Source of the DNA: VFKU01 sp964620045
GTDB lineage: Bacteria; Hydrogenedentota; Hydrogenedentia; Hydrogenedentales; GCA-2746185
Direction: 5' to 3'
NCBI GenBank assembly: GCA_964620045.1
Contig: CAZUJL010000002.1
Location: forward strand, 1-64,000
Length of the DNA: 64,000 nt
Positions 14,362 through 23,828 of the stretch are shown piece by piece. The notes under the pieces are model-generated. The model was given only the letters and a program-made list of their open reading frames with translations. It made no database searches and was not told the DNA's origin. Within the stretch, counting starts at the first letter, position 1; every line of letters starts with the position of its first letter. The translations under genes and the position numbers were made by a program.

Positions 14362-16068
14362 GTGGGCTTGCGTGCGCTGGGGATCATCGCCGCAGGCCTG
14401 CTGTGTCTCTCGCCGGCCTTCGCACAGGAGTACGACACCCTCTTCGTCGGCGGCCAGGTGCTTGACGGTTCTGGTGCGCCCGCGGTCCGGGCGGATGTCG
14501 CGCTCTCCAAGGGACGCATTGTCGCGGTCGGCGATCTCGGCCACGCGAAGGCCCAGCGCGTCATTCACGCCGACGGCCTGACCATTGTTCCCGGCTTTGT
14601 GGATCTGCACAGCCACGCCGACGGTGGCGGCGAAAGCACAGGCCTGCGCTCCTCCGATGCGAATCGCCGCGCGGCGCCGAATCTCGTTGCGCAGGGTGTG
14701 ACGACGGTGGTCGTGAATCAGGACGGCCGCAGCCTGCTCGATCTGACGCGCCAGCGCACACAGCTCGAAGAACGTCACTTCGGACCTAACTGCATTCTGA
14801 TGGTGGGGCACAACACCATTCGCCGCGCCGCGCTCGCGACTCAACACAAAGATCGGCCGGCCACGTCCGAAGAACTTGAGACGATGAAATCGCTCGTGCG
14901 CGAGGGCATGGAAGCGGGTGCCTGGGGGCTTACGGCCGGCCTCGAATACGAGCCGGGCATCTGGAGCACGACCGAAGAACTGATGGCGCTGGTGCGCGAA
15001 GTGCGTCCGTACCGCGGCTTGTACATCGTGCACGAGCGCTCCTCCGGCATCGATCCGATGTGGTTCGTGCCCAGCAAGGACGAGACCGGCGTTACGCCGC
15101 CCACCATGCTCGATTCGATCCTCGAGACCATCGCGATCGCCGAGGAAACAGGCGTGACTTCGATCGCCACCCACATCAAGGCGCGCGGGCGCGATTACTG
15201 GGGCAAGGCGGGGGAGATGATCACGGCGATTCAGGCCGCACGCGATCGCGGCGTGCCGATTTTCGCCGACCAATACCCTTACGACACCTCCGGCAGCGAC
15301 GGCACGATGGTGCTGATCCCGCGCTGGGTGGCGGACGAATACGGCGGCGACACGGCGGGTTATGTGATCGCCCTGCAGGCGGCGCTCGCGGACGACGAAG
15401 CCGCGCAGCACCTCGCGCGCGACGTGATGCACGAAATCCTGCAGCGCGGCGGCCCGGGCAACATCGTCGTGCTGGATCATCCGGATCGCAGTTTTATCGG
15501 GAAGACACTTGGGCAGCTTGCCACGGATCGCGGCGTGACCGTGGTCGAAATGGCGTATCTGTTGCAATTCGAAGGCTACCGCGATCAGTTCGGCGGCGCC
15601 ACGATCCGCGGGTTCTCGCTGAGCGAGGAAGACATCCGCAAGTTCGTTGTGCAGCCCTGGGTGGCCACCGCGTCCGACGCAGGCGTGTCGCTCCCCGGCG
15701 AGCCATTCATCCACTCGCGCTACTACGGCACCTTCCCGCGCAAGATTCGCAAGTACGCGCTCGATGAAAAACTAATTTCGGTCGAGCAGGCGATCCGATC
15801 GATGACGGGCCTGCCGGCGGACATTCTGGAACTGGACGATCGCGGCTATGTGCGCGAGGGGTATGTTGCCGACATCGCGGTGCTCGATTTGGCGGCGTTG
15901 CGCGATCTCTCGACCTTCTTCGAGCCGCACCAGTACCCGGCCGGCGTGCCGTATGTGCTGGTGAACGGACAGTTCGTCGTGGATGGCAGCGAACTCACCT
16001 ACGCGCTGCCCGGCCACATCCTGACCCGCGAAGAAGATCGCGGCGCACGGCCCGATACCGACGACTAA
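14362..16068 (+). CDS. Secreted N-acyl-D-amino-acid deacylase-like amidohydrolase
   Basis: A 568-aa metal-dependent hydrolase of the amidohydrolase superfamily, close in layout to D-aminoacylase/dihydroorotase-like proteins. A signal peptide (VGLRALGIIAAGLLCLSPAFAQ) sends it to the periplasm. Seen motifs are the beta-sandwich start YDTLFVGGQVLDGSG, the metal site PGFVDLHSHADG near residue 78, SIATHIKARGRDYWG near 270 and the C-terminal ADIAVLDLAALRD. The family hydrolyses N-acylated D-amino acids or related amides; the actual substrate is unknown. GTG 14362 follows AGGGAG. It is convergent with the alpha/beta hydrolase gene. Confidence 0.85.
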   Translation: MGLRALGIIAAGLLCLSPAFAQEYDTLFVGGQVLDGSGAPAVRADVALSKGRIVAVGDLGHAKAQRVIHADGLTIVPGFVDLHSHADGGGESTGLRSSDANRRAAPNLVAQGVTTVVVNQDGRSLLDLTRQRTQLEERHFGPNCILMVGHNTIRRAALATQHKDRPATSEELETMKSLVREGMEAGAWGLTAGLEYEPGIWSTTEELMALVREVRPYRGLYIVHERSSGIDPMWFVPSKDETGVTPPTMLDSILETIAIAEETGVTSIATHIKARGRDYWGKAGEMITAIQAARDRGVPIFADQYPYDTSGSDGTMVLIPRWVADEYGGDTAGYVIALQAALADDEAAQHLARDVMHEILQRGGPGNIVVLDHPDRSFIGKTLGQLATDRGVTVVEMAYLLQFEGYRDQFGGATIRGFSLSEEDIRKFVVQPWVATASDAGVSLPGEPFIHSRYYGTFPRKIRKYALDEKLISVEQAIRSMTGLPADILELDDRGYVREGYVADIAVLDLAALRDLSTFFEPHQYPAGVPYVLVNGQFVVDGSELTYALPGHILTREEDRGARPDTDD

Positions 16069-16095
16069 GGCCGCGCGAGGCGGCGCCAGCCGCCA

Positions 16096-17646
16096 TCATG
16101 GACGAGAGTGGGTAACGAGCCAGTCCACCACTTCCGGCAACACATCGCCGACAACCAGCGTGTGGCCGTAGTTCGGCATGAGCTTATATTCCACCGGGAA
16201 GCCCGCCGCCTGCGCCTTCGCGGCGCCGTCGCCCACGGCCTTGGCCTGTGCGAGCGGGTCGTGCTCCGCCGCGATCACAAACATTGGCGGAATGTCCTTC
16301 GCGTCGGCGGCGAGGCCGCGGAAGCCGCAGATGGGCGCCGCCGCGGCAATGCGCGCGCCGCGCGCCACCACGATCGCCGTTGTCGCGCCGCCCCCCATGG
16401 AGTGGCCGAGCACGTAGATGCGCTTCGCATCGATGGAGTAGTCATAACCGATGGCGTCGAGCAGCGCATCGAAGGAGGCGCCGATGCCCGCGCCGCTGAA
16501 GGCATACGTCAGCGGCGAGACCAGCAGGAAACCGTGTTTGTCCGCGAGCCGCTTGATGATGCCGACGCCATAGGCATCCATGAACATATTTTCGTCGCCG
16601 CCCGCGCCGTGAAACGCGACGACCAGCGGCAGCGGTTTCGCAAGATCGAGTCCTGCCGGCGCGTATACGCGCAGAGGAATGTCCACGGCGGATGTCTTCA
16701 GCACGCGCCAGTAATCGCCACGCCGCGCCTTAAACGGGTCCTCGCCCTTTTCCAGCGCGGTGATTTCCCCGCCGATTTCCTTGGCCAGTTTGAGCGGATC
16801 GAGCACGAGCTGCGCCGTGTTTTCCGGATCGGGCGCATCGCTCAGCAGCGCATTGCGCGCTTTCACCGAAGCCAGCGCCTGTTCGAGCGCGGGTGAACCC
16901 GCCGCAATCGCGTCCAGCTTCTTCGCGTTCGCGTCACGCACCGCATCCAGCGATTGCTGCACGACCGTATATTGACCATTCGGCCGCGACAGCGTGGTCA
17001 CGGTGCCCTGCTGCGCGCGCGTCAGCGTGTCGCTCGCAATCCACACGGTGTAACGGCCCGGCTCGCCGAGCCAGTCTTTGGTGGCTTTGGACGTGGCCTT
17101 GGGGCCGCGCAGGGCCATCGCAAAATCCACCGGCCGGTCCTTCTCGAAACGCAGTTTGAAGTCTTCGCTGGCGAGCACTTCGCCCAGCCCGTCACGCACT
17201 TCCACGCGGCCCTCTAACGCTTCGCCCGGCTCGCCGGGCAAATAGATCTGCTCGATGTGCAGCGTCACGGGCGTGGTCGCATCGACCACGGCCACCGGCG
17301 GCTCGAGGCGCACGCGCAGCGCCGCCGCACGGCGAATAAAGTCCTTGTTCATGTCGGCCGGCGACAATGCCGCCGCTTGTCCGTCGATGGTCTTCAGCGC
17401 CTCTTCGTAGCGCCGTTGGAAAAACGCGAGCGTCGCCTGGTCGAAGCTCTTGTTGATCTCGGAACGCTGCTCGGGCGGGAGTTCCTTGCCCGTCGATAGC
17501 CGATCCACCCGCTGATAGGCCGTCGCCAGATCCGCGCGCGTGACAGCGGCGCCTTCGGGCGCGGCGGCCGGCGCAGGCGCCTGGGCAAACGTCGCGACAG
17601 TGGTGAACAGCGAGGTAACGGCAACCGCGAAACGAAGCGCGCGCAT
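16096..17646 (-). CDS. Secreted alpha/beta hydrolase (esterase/PHB-depolymerase-like)
   Basis: A 516-aa secreted protein with a signal peptide (MRALRFAVAVTSLFTTVATFAQ). The first half (about residues 25-300) is a helical/beta region I do not recognise. The second half is an alpha/beta hydrolase resembling the feruloyl-esterase/poly(3-hydroxybutyrate) depolymerase and prolyl-oligopeptidase groups: oxyanion region PLVVAFHGAGGDENMF near residue 340, nucleophile elbow GHSMGGGATTA near 415, and the likely acid and His in AEHDPLAQ and NYGHTLV near the C terminus. The catalytic triad is therefore complete. ATG 17646 follows GGAGGG. The substrate is unknown. Confidence 0.82.
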   Translation of the reverse strand: MRALRFAVAVTSLFTTVATFAQAPAPAAAPEGAAVTRADLATAYQRVDRLSTGKELPPEQRSEINKSFDQATLAFFQRRYEEALKTIDGQAAALSPADMNKDFIRRAAALRVRLEPPVAVVDATTPVTLHIEQIYLPGEPGEALEGRVEVRDGLGEVLASEDFKLRFEKDRPVDFAMALRGPKATSKATKDWLGEPGRYTVWIASDTLTRAQQGTVTTLSRPNGQYTVVQQSLDAVRDANAKKLDAIAAGSPALEQALASVKARNALLSDAPDPENTAQLVLDPLKLAKEIGGEITALEKGEDPFKARRGDYWRVLKTSAVDIPLRVYAPAGLDLAKPLPLVVAFHGAGGDENMFMDAYGVGIIKRLADKHGFLLVSPLTYAFSGAGIGASFDALLDAIGYDYSIDAKRIYVLGHSMGGGATTAIVVARGARIAAAAPICGFRGLAADAKDIPPMFVIAAEHDPLAQAKAVGDGAAKAQAAGFPVEYKLMPNYGHTLVVGDVLPEVVDWLVTHSRP

Positions 17647-17686
17647 GGGGAGGACCCTCCGGCCGCTCAGAATAGCACGCAGACCC

Positions 17687-19222
17687 TCACCGCGCGGCGG
17701 CGGTGGACATCACGTCCTTGAGCTCCTGGCGCAGGCGTTTGCGGTCGATCTTGTTGTTCGGATTGCGCGGGAGCACATCGACAAACACCCAGCGCGCGGG
17801 CAGTTTGAATTTGGTCACGTGCGCGGCCGCGTGCGCGCGCAAATCTTCCTCGTGCGCGGACTGGCCGGGCTTGAACGCAACGACAGCGACAATGTTTTCG
17901 CCGTACACCGGATCGGGAACCCCGACAACGACATTCTCCGCAACGGCGGGATGCGCGTAGAGCGCGTCCTCAATTTCGCGCGGCGAAATGTTCTCGCCGC
18001 CTTTGATGATGAGGTCCTTGATGCGATCGGTCAGATACAAATAGCCGTCCGGATCGAAATAGCCGACGTCGCCGGAGTGCAGCCAGCCGCCGCGCAGCGT
18101 CTCGCGCGTCGCCTCGGGGTTTTTCCAGTATCCCTGCATCACGTTCGGGCCCTGAATGCAGATTTCACCAGCCTGGCCTTGCGGCAGAGCGTTGCCATCG
18201 GCGTCCTGCACCGTAATCGAGACGCCCGGGATCGGTTTACCGATCGAGCCGGGCCGCGTCGAGTCCTCGAAGAAATACGCCGACGCCGTCGGCGCGCATT
18301 CGGAAAGGCCGTAGCCGTCGAGTACTTTGCAGCCATACAAGCGCTCGAATTGAAGCCGCACCTCGTTCGGCAAAATCGCCGCGCCGCTGTTCACGCTTTC
18401 CACGCACGAAACGTCGTATTTCTGGCGCTCAGGGTAGTTCACAAGGTGCACGAGCATGGTCGGCACCACCGGAAACCGCGTCACGCGGCGCGCGTGGATG
18501 ATTTCGAGCACCTGCTTCACATCGAACCGCGGCAGGATGGTCGCCGTGCATCCCGTCAGGTAGCACACGTTCATCATCAGCACGCCAAAGGAATGCGACA
18601 GCGGCAGCATGAGCACCGTCTGCGAGCGTTCCTTGAGGCGGCCCATCGAGGTCACCGTGCGGTGGTTCACGAGGATGTTGTGGTGCGAGAGCATCACGCC
18701 CTTCGGGTGGCCCGTCGTGCCCGAGGTATACAGCAGGAACGCGAGCTCGTCTTGCGCGCAGTCGGCCATGCCGGCGTAGGGCTGCGCGGCGGCGATGTCC
18801 GCCGTGATATCGCGCGTGCCCGGCACGTCCGTCGCGCCGATGACGAGAATCTGCGTGCAGCGCGGCGCGAGGGCGCGCGCTTCCGCCATGCGCGCCGCGA
18901 GATCCGGCGAGGTGATTACGAGCTTGGCGTCCGAGTGATCGAGGACATGCCCGACTTCCTTCGCGCCCCACTGCGGCGTCACGGGCACAATCGCCGCGCC
19001 GAGTTTCCACACGGCTTGAAACGCTGCGAGCACCTCGGGGCAATTCGGCATGATCACGGGCACGCGGTCGCCACGCTGCACACCTGCTGCTTGTAGCACC
19101 GTGGCCATGCGCGCGCCGTAGCCCGCGTGTTCCCGGCTGGACCATAGGCGATCACCGAACCAAAACGCGGGATAATCACCGTATTTTTCGAGGCCTTCGC
19201 GGGCGAGTTCGGCGGCGTTCAT
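17687..19222 (-). CDS. Acyl-CoA synthetase (AMP-forming, FadD-like)
   Basis: A 511-aa member of the ANL superfamily that activates a carboxylate to acyl-AMP and then acyl-CoA. Motifs are intact: LLYTSGTTGHPKGVMLSH (P-loop-like, near residue 170), YGLSECAPTAS near 310, HSGDVGYFDPDGYLYLTDR near 385 and KDLIIKGGENISPREIE near 410, with the catalytic Lys in NPNNKIDRKRLR near the end. This is the pattern of long/medium-chain fatty-acid ligases, but chain length cannot be read off. ATG 19222 follows AGAGGA. A hairpin repeat fills the gap upstream. Its product could feed the acyl-CoA dehydrogenase or thiolase encoded elsewhere in the window. Confidence 0.9.
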   Translation of the reverse strand: MNAAELAREGLEKYGDYPAFWFGDRLWSSREHAGYGARMATVLQAAGVQRGDRVPVIMPNCPEVLAAFQAVWKLGAAIVPVTPQWGAKEVGHVLDHSDAKLVITSPDLAARMAEARALAPRCTQILVIGATDVPGTRDITADIAAAQPYAGMADCAQDELAFLLYTSGTTGHPKGVMLSHHNILVNHRTVTSMGRLKERSQTVLMLPLSHSFGVLMMNVCYLTGCTATILPRFDVKQVLEIIHARRVTRFPVVPTMLVHLVNYPERQKYDVSCVESVNSGAAILPNEVRLQFERLYGCKVLDGYGLSECAPTASAYFFEDSTRPGSIGKPIPGVSITVQDADGNALPQGQAGEICIQGPNVMQGYWKNPEATRETLRGGWLHSGDVGYFDPDGYLYLTDRIKDLIIKGGENISPREIEDALYAHPAVAENVVVGVPDPVYGENIVAVVAFKPGQSAHEEDLRAHAAAHVTKFKLPARWVFVDVLPRNPNNKIDRKRLRQELKDVMSTAAAR

Positions 19223-19258
19223 GAGAGTCCTCTGGCAAAGGCGGCAGTGTACAAGACC

Positions 19259-19334
19259 GGGGACAGACTACGAAACTCCCGGAGGATCAGTAGGGCGCGC
19301 TCGCGAACCCGGGGGAGTTTCGCAGTCAGTCCCC
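19259..19334. repeat. Imperfect inverted repeat (REP-like hairpin)
   Basis: 22-base arms (19259-19280 and 19313-19334) match at 20 of 22 positions and begin with GGGGAC; the loop is 32 bases. It fills almost the whole 117-base gap between two minus-strand genes. The GGGGAC head and the AAACTCCC ends are typical of dispersed bacterial palindromic repeats; transcription termination is a possible side effect. Confidence 0.7.
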
Positions 19335-19339
19335 TTGGG

Positions 19340-21022
19340 TTACTGCGCGTTGTAGGCGACCTTGCCGCCGAAGAACGTCATCACGACATTGGTCTGCAGA
19401 ATTTCCGCCGGCGGGATTTCCATGATATTGCGATCGAGAATCGCGAGGTCAGCGAACTTGCCTGGTTCGATGGTGCCTTTCTCGGTCTCTTCGAAGGCCG
19501 CGAAGGCCGCGTCGCGCGTGAAGCTGCGCAGCGCTTCCTCGCGCGTCATGCGCTGGTCGGCCTGCCAACCCTCGGGCGGGTTGCCCGCGGCGTCCTGGCG
19601 CGTGATCGCGGCGTAGAAACCCAGCAGCGGATTCGGCGATTCGACTGGAAAATCGGAACCGTTCGCGATCTTCACGCCGGCCTTCAGGAAGCGCTGCCAC
19701 GCATACGCGCCCGCGATGCGATCCGGCCCGAGCCGCGCGCCCGCCCACGGCATGTCCGAGGTCGCATGCGTCGACTGCATCGACGCGATGATGTGCATTT
19801 CGGCAAAGCGTGCGTAGTCATCGCCGGCGATGATCTGCGCATGCTCGATGCGCAGGCGCGCGTCGTTCGCCTTCGGGTCGATGCCGAGCGCCGCGAAGGC
19901 GGCCGCATACGCGTCGAGCACGGTGCGGTTCGCGCGATCGCCGATCGCGTGCGTGCACACCTGGAAGTTCGCCGTGAGCGCGCGCTGTGTCATCGTCTGA
20001 ATCGGCTCCTGGCCGAGGATGAGCAGGCCCGTGTTGCCGGGATCATCGGAGTACGGTTCCAGCAGCGCCGCGCCGCGCGAGCCAAGCGCGCCGTCGGCGA
20101 TGAGCTTGATCGCGCGAACGGTCAGGCGGCCGCCGCCGTAGCCCAGCACGCGCCCGGTTTCGAGGTAGTGGGTCACGCCCGGCACATCTGCGCCCGCGAT
20201 CATCGCGTAGACGCGCAGCGGGAACTCGCCGCCGTCGATCATGGCCTTGTACAGATCGAGCGTCGCGGCATCGACGCCCGCGTCGTGCACGCTCGTCACG
20301 CCGAGGCGGAGCAACGTCGCGATCGCGAGCTTCAGCGCTTCGCGCTTCTGGTCATCTGTCGGCGGGGGCACCTGCGCGCGCACGAGGGACATCGCGTTGT
20401 CCACCAGCACTCCGGTGGGATTGCCCGCGGCATCGCGCAGGATTTTGCCGCCTTCGGGATCGGGCGTCTGCGCCGTGATGCCCGCCAGCACCAGCGCAGT
20501 GGCATTCACCAGCATCGCGTGGCCATCCACGCGCACCAGCGACACCGGGTGATGCGGCGATACGTTGCTCAGCGCCGCGTGCTCCGGAAAGGCCTGCTCC
20601 GGCCAGTCGTTCTGGTCCCAGCCACGGCCGAGGATCCACTGGTTCGCGGGCGTCTGCCCCGCGCGCGCGGCGACCGCGTCGATGATTTCCTGATAGCTCT
20701 TCGTGCCGGTCACATCGAGCTGCTGCAGTGCGAGACCGAGATTGAGCAAATGCCCGTGCGCGTCGATGAAGCCCGGCACCACGGTCTTGCCCGCAAGATC
20801 GAGCACCTGCGTGCCCGCGGCGGAGGCCGTAAGCACTTCTTCGTCGGTGCCCACTTCCATGATGCGATCGCCAAGGATGGACAACGCCGTGACCACCGGC
20901 TTCGCATCGTTCATCGTGTAAATACGACCGTTCACGAGCACGGCGTCGCGTGGCGCTTGCGCGTACGCCGCGCTCAGCAGAAAAAATAACGCCGCGATGG
21001 TCAGAGTCGTGGGGAGGCGCAT
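19340..21022 (-). CDS. YtcJ-like secreted amidohydrolase
   Basis: A 560-aa protein of the YtcJ/NfdA group in the amidohydrolase superfamily (amidohydrolase_3). It has a signal peptide (MRLPTTLTIAALFFLLSAAYAQ) and the family landmarks VLVNGRIYTMNDAKP, the metal motif PGFIDAHGHLL near residue 75, GVTSVHDAGVD near 230, VCTHAIGDRANR near 350 and DFPVESPNPLLGFYAA near 460. ATG 21022 begins the signal peptide; a TTG 60 bases upstream would place a hydrophilic stretch before it. Some family members are N-substituted formamide deformylases; the substrate here is unknown. It follows the symporter gene by 105 bases. Confidence 0.85.
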   Translation of the reverse strand: MRLPTTLTIAALFFLLSAAYAQAPRDAVLVNGRIYTMNDAKPVVTALSILGDRIMEVGTDEEVLTASAAGTQVLDLAGKTVVPGFIDAHGHLLNLGLALQQLDVTGTKSYQEIIDAVAARAGQTPANQWILGRGWDQNDWPEQAFPEHAALSNVSPHHPVSLVRVDGHAMLVNATALVLAGITAQTPDPEGGKILRDAAGNPTGVLVDNAMSLVRAQVPPPTDDQKREALKLAIATLLRLGVTSVHDAGVDAATLDLYKAMIDGGEFPLRVYAMIAGADVPGVTHYLETGRVLGYGGGRLTVRAIKLIADGALGSRGAALLEPYSDDPGNTGLLILGQEPIQTMTQRALTANFQVCTHAIGDRANRTVLDAYAAAFAALGIDPKANDARLRIEHAQIIAGDDYARFAEMHIIASMQSTHATSDMPWAGARLGPDRIAGAYAWQRFLKAGVKIANGSDFPVESPNPLLGFYAAITRQDAAGNPPEGWQADQRMTREEALRSFTRDAAFAAFEETEKGTIEPGKFADLAILDRNIMEIPPAEILQTNVVMTFFGGKVAYNAQ

Positions 21023-21127
21023 GCCGAAAAGATCGCTCACTCGTCGAAAAACAGCATTCAAGGCGGGGAAAATCCCGAACAAAAGTCTAACAGCGCGGGC
21101 GAGAGGGTTCCACTTGTCCTATTTTGG

Positions 21128-22690
21128 CTAGGCCTTGATGGCGAGGTCGGCGGCGTCTTCCCGGCCATGCACGACGGCATAAAACCGGTCGCCGTTGTCC
21201 GCGCGTTGGGCGGTCAGCATGGAAATAAGCGGCACGACGACCAGCGGCACGAAGGTGGTGGCGTAGGAGGGATCGATGCCTTCGCCCTGGTAGACGAAGG
21301 CCCAGTGCAGCAGCTTTCGCAGTGCGGAATCGCCCTCGGTCACGGTGAGCTTCGCGTAGTCCGCCCACTTGATGCCGCCGAACCACGCGATGCCGGCGGC
21401 GTAGCCCAGGATCATGCCCCAGTACGCGCCAGGCTCGGTCGTGCGCCGCCAGTACAGCAGATAAGCGAGCGCAATCGCGGGCGGCACGACCATCGCAAAG
21501 CCAAACAGCAGCAGATCGAGCACGGAGAACCCTTCAATGAACGACACGGCCCACGCGAGCACGGAGGCAATGAGCCCGTAGAAGACGGTCGTAATCCGAT
21601 ACGCGCGGAGTTTTTGTTCGGACGAATAATTGTTCGTGAAGGGCAGCCAGTCGCGCACAAACATCGTTGCGCTGGAAAGCAGGATCGGCCCGCCGGACGA
21701 AATCACCGCCGCGAGCACCGCGGCCAGCGCGATACCGCCGACAACGGGATGGATTTCCGTGGCGAGCTTGGTCAGGTTCGTGTAGCCGCGCGTGCCGGCG
21801 TTCACGCCGTATTGCGCGAGCGTGAGAATGCCGACGGCGCCGGCGAGGAACGGCATCACGGCCGCCATCACGCCCGCGATCAGAAAGCCGGGAATCACAT
21901 CGCGCTCCGTGCGCGCCGAGGTCGCGTAGTTCACATACACCGAGGCGGCCGGTGTGTGGATGGATGCGGAGAAGAACATCGCCAGCACCGCCATCCAGCC
22001 GGCGCCCGCCATGCTCCACCAGGCCGCCTGGTCGCGTTGCGCGCCCGCCAGGTGGCCATTCACGGCCTCAACGACCGCATCCCAGCCGCCCGCGCGCGAG
22101 ATACCCATCACGACAACGAGTAGCAGGCCGAAAACGATCACGGCGCAGTGGATGAGGTTGGTGAAGGCCGTGCCCCAGAGCCCGCCCATCGCGGTATAGC
22201 TGATGATCACGACCGCGCCGATCAGGCAACCCCACGCCATGCCGACACCCGTGAGGCCGTTCAGAATCGCGGCGGTCACGTACACCTCGATGATGTTTAT
22301 GATGAAGTATTCGGTCTGCACGCAGAAGCTCGTGAACCATTGGCAGCGGCGCGTGCCGTAGCGAATGGTGAAAACCTCGCCGACGGTGTGCAGCTTGAGC
22401 CGGCGGAAGGGCAGCGCGAAGAACAGACCGACGATGGCGAGCGCGAGGAAGGTGTTGATCGCGTACCACCACATATTCCACACGCCGCCGTTCATTACAT
22501 CGCCCGCGACGCCGTAGGTGCCGGCGCCGCCAATGCGCGTGCCCGCGATGCCCACGGCCACCATCATCATGCTCATGCTGCCGCCCGCAACCGCCCAGTC
22601 GCTGGAGCCTTTCGAGCGCCGCATCAGCAACATGCCAATGACCGTAACGCCCACGAGGTATCCAACGACGACCAGCAGCGAAAGATCCAT
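21128..22690 (-). CDS. Sodium/solute symporter (SSS family)
   Basis: A 520-aa integral membrane protein of the SSS family (sodium:pantothenate/proline/sugar symporters), with about 13 predicted TM segments. Seen: MDLSLLVVVGYLVGVTVIGM (TM1), SMMMVAVGIAGTRIGGAGTYG (TM2), FFALPFRRLKLHTVGEVFTIRYGTR, typical of the SSS loop after TM3, and AAVISSGGPILLSSATMFVRDW near residue 345, the conserved TM8-9 segment. ATG 22690 follows GGAGCAC. It lies 79 bases after the last gene of the MoxR operon, so read-through from that operon is possible. The substrate is unknown. Confidence 0.88.
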   Translation of the reverse strand: MDLSLLVVVGYLVGVTVIGMLLMRRSKGSSDWAVAGGSMSMMMVAVGIAGTRIGGAGTYGVAGDVMNGGVWNMWWYAINTFLALAIVGLFFALPFRRLKLHTVGEVFTIRYGTRRCQWFTSFCVQTEYFIINIIEVYVTAAILNGLTGVGMAWGCLIGAVVIISYTAMGGLWGTAFTNLIHCAVIVFGLLLVVVMGISRAGGWDAVVEAVNGHLAGAQRDQAAWWSMAGAGWMAVLAMFFSASIHTPAASVYVNYATSARTERDVIPGFLIAGVMAAVMPFLAGAVGILTLAQYGVNAGTRGYTNLTKLATEIHPVVGGIALAAVLAAVISSGGPILLSSATMFVRDWLPFTNNYSSEQKLRAYRITTVFYGLIASVLAWAVSFIEGFSVLDLLLFGFAMVVPPAIALAYLLYWRRTTEPGAYWGMILGYAAGIAWFGGIKWADYAKLTVTEGDSALRKLLHWAFVYQGEGIDPSYATTFVPLVVVPLISMLTAQRADNGDRFYAVVHGREDAADLAIKA

Positions 22691-22769
22691 GAAGGTGCTC
22701 CAGCGGGGACTGTGTAACGCGCAGACGGATGATAGTGGCGACGATGCCGACGCGCAACGCGGCGCGGGA

Positions 22770-23828
22770 CTAATTCTGCGCGGGGGCTTTCGGCGGCGGG
22801 CCGGCGAAGGCGCGGATGTCGCGGTTCGTGCGCGCGGCCTTCACCAGCAACGCTTCAAGCTGCGCGTAATACTCCGACTCGCTGAGTTCCGCCTTGCGCG
22901 TGCGCAGCGACTTCACATCCTCAAGCGCGGCGAGATACGCGTCGATAAGTTCCTTCGGCGCGTTTTCCGGGAAGGAGTAATTCTTCAGATAGACCTGCCC
23001 TGCGAGCTTGCCGTCGATCTGCGACGCATCCAGCGGCTGGCTGCCCGGCGGCGCTTCGTTCAGCGTCGGATCGATCGGCAGGCGCGTGCCGAGACCGTCG
23101 CCATTGTCGTCGAGAATCGCGTGCTCTGTCGCGATTAGCGTTTCCGAGGCGTACCACGAGCCCGTGAGCGCGGCGGCCTGTTCGCAGGCCTCAAGCACGC
23201 TGATGCGCTCGTCGCGATCGCGATCCGCGCTGCCGTCTTCCAGTGCCTCGATGAAGAAGCGCATGAATTCCGTCGCGTTGATCTCCGAAGCGCTCTTGGT
23301 CGCCGCGCAGATGATCCGATTTGGGCCCGTCAGCGTGTTGATGAATCCCGCGCTCGAGGAGGTGCCGTCGATCACAATCGCGCGGCCCGTGGGCAGTTCG
23401 GCCAGCATCGCGTCCAGCGCAGTCGACGTCAGATCCGGCCCCGGGATCTGGAACTTGGACTCTTCCTTCAGGTGCGAACCATGGCCAATCAGGTAGACGT
23501 AGATGTCGTCTTCCGCCGTCGTCTTGGTCACGAGGCCCTTGAACAAGGCCTGAATATTCTCGAGCGATGTCGCGGTGCCGGGGGCCGGGGTGTCGTTCTC
23601 CGGTTCAGTCAGCAGTGCGACATGATCGGCGGGAACACCAAGCTTATTGATCAGCACCGCCTTGAGGCGGTTGCCCCATTCGCGGAATTTCGGCGAGTAT
23701 TCCGCTTCGCCGCCACTGCCGCACAGGATTACGTGCTGGCCCGCGGCGGCGGACGTCGTGCCGTTGTCGCCCCAGGCAGAGCCGAGCAACAGCGCGCAGG
23801 CGAGACTCGTCAGCAGGCGCATGTTCAT
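22770..23828 (-). CDS. Secreted caspase/C13-fold protein lacking the expected catalytic Cys
   Basis: A 352-aa protein with a signal peptide (MNMRLLTSLACALLLGSAWG). The core resembles C13/caspase-fold (clan CD) proteins seen with MoxR/VWA operons: VILCGSGGE, IYVYLIGHGSH (the usual His-Gly dyad, near residue 110), IVIDGTSSSAGF (where clan CD enzymes have Asp-x-Cys), RIICAATKSASE, ADRDRDERISVLEACE and TEHAILDDNGDGLG. No Cys stands at the nucleophile position, so it may be a pseudo-protease. The ATG (23828) overlaps the stop of the preceding gene as ATGA, fixing the start. It is the last gene of the operon. The fold is inferred from motifs. Confidence 0.72.
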   Translation of the reverse strand: MNMRLLTSLACALLLGSAWGDNGTTSAAAGQHVILCGSGGEAEYSPKFREWGNRLKAVLINKLGVPADHVALLTEPENDTPAPGTATSLENIQALFKGLVTKTTAEDDIYVYLIGHGSHLKEESKFQIPGPDLTSTALDAMLAELPTGRAIVIDGTSSSAGFINTLTGPNRIICAATKSASEINATEFMRFFIEALEDGSADRDRDERISVLEACEQAAALTGSWYASETLIATEHAILDDNGDGLGTRLPIDPTLNEAPPGSQPLDASQIDGKLAGQVYLKNYSFPENAPKELIDAYLAALEDVKSLRTRKAELSESEYYAQLEALLVKAARTNRDIRAFAGPPPKAPAQN

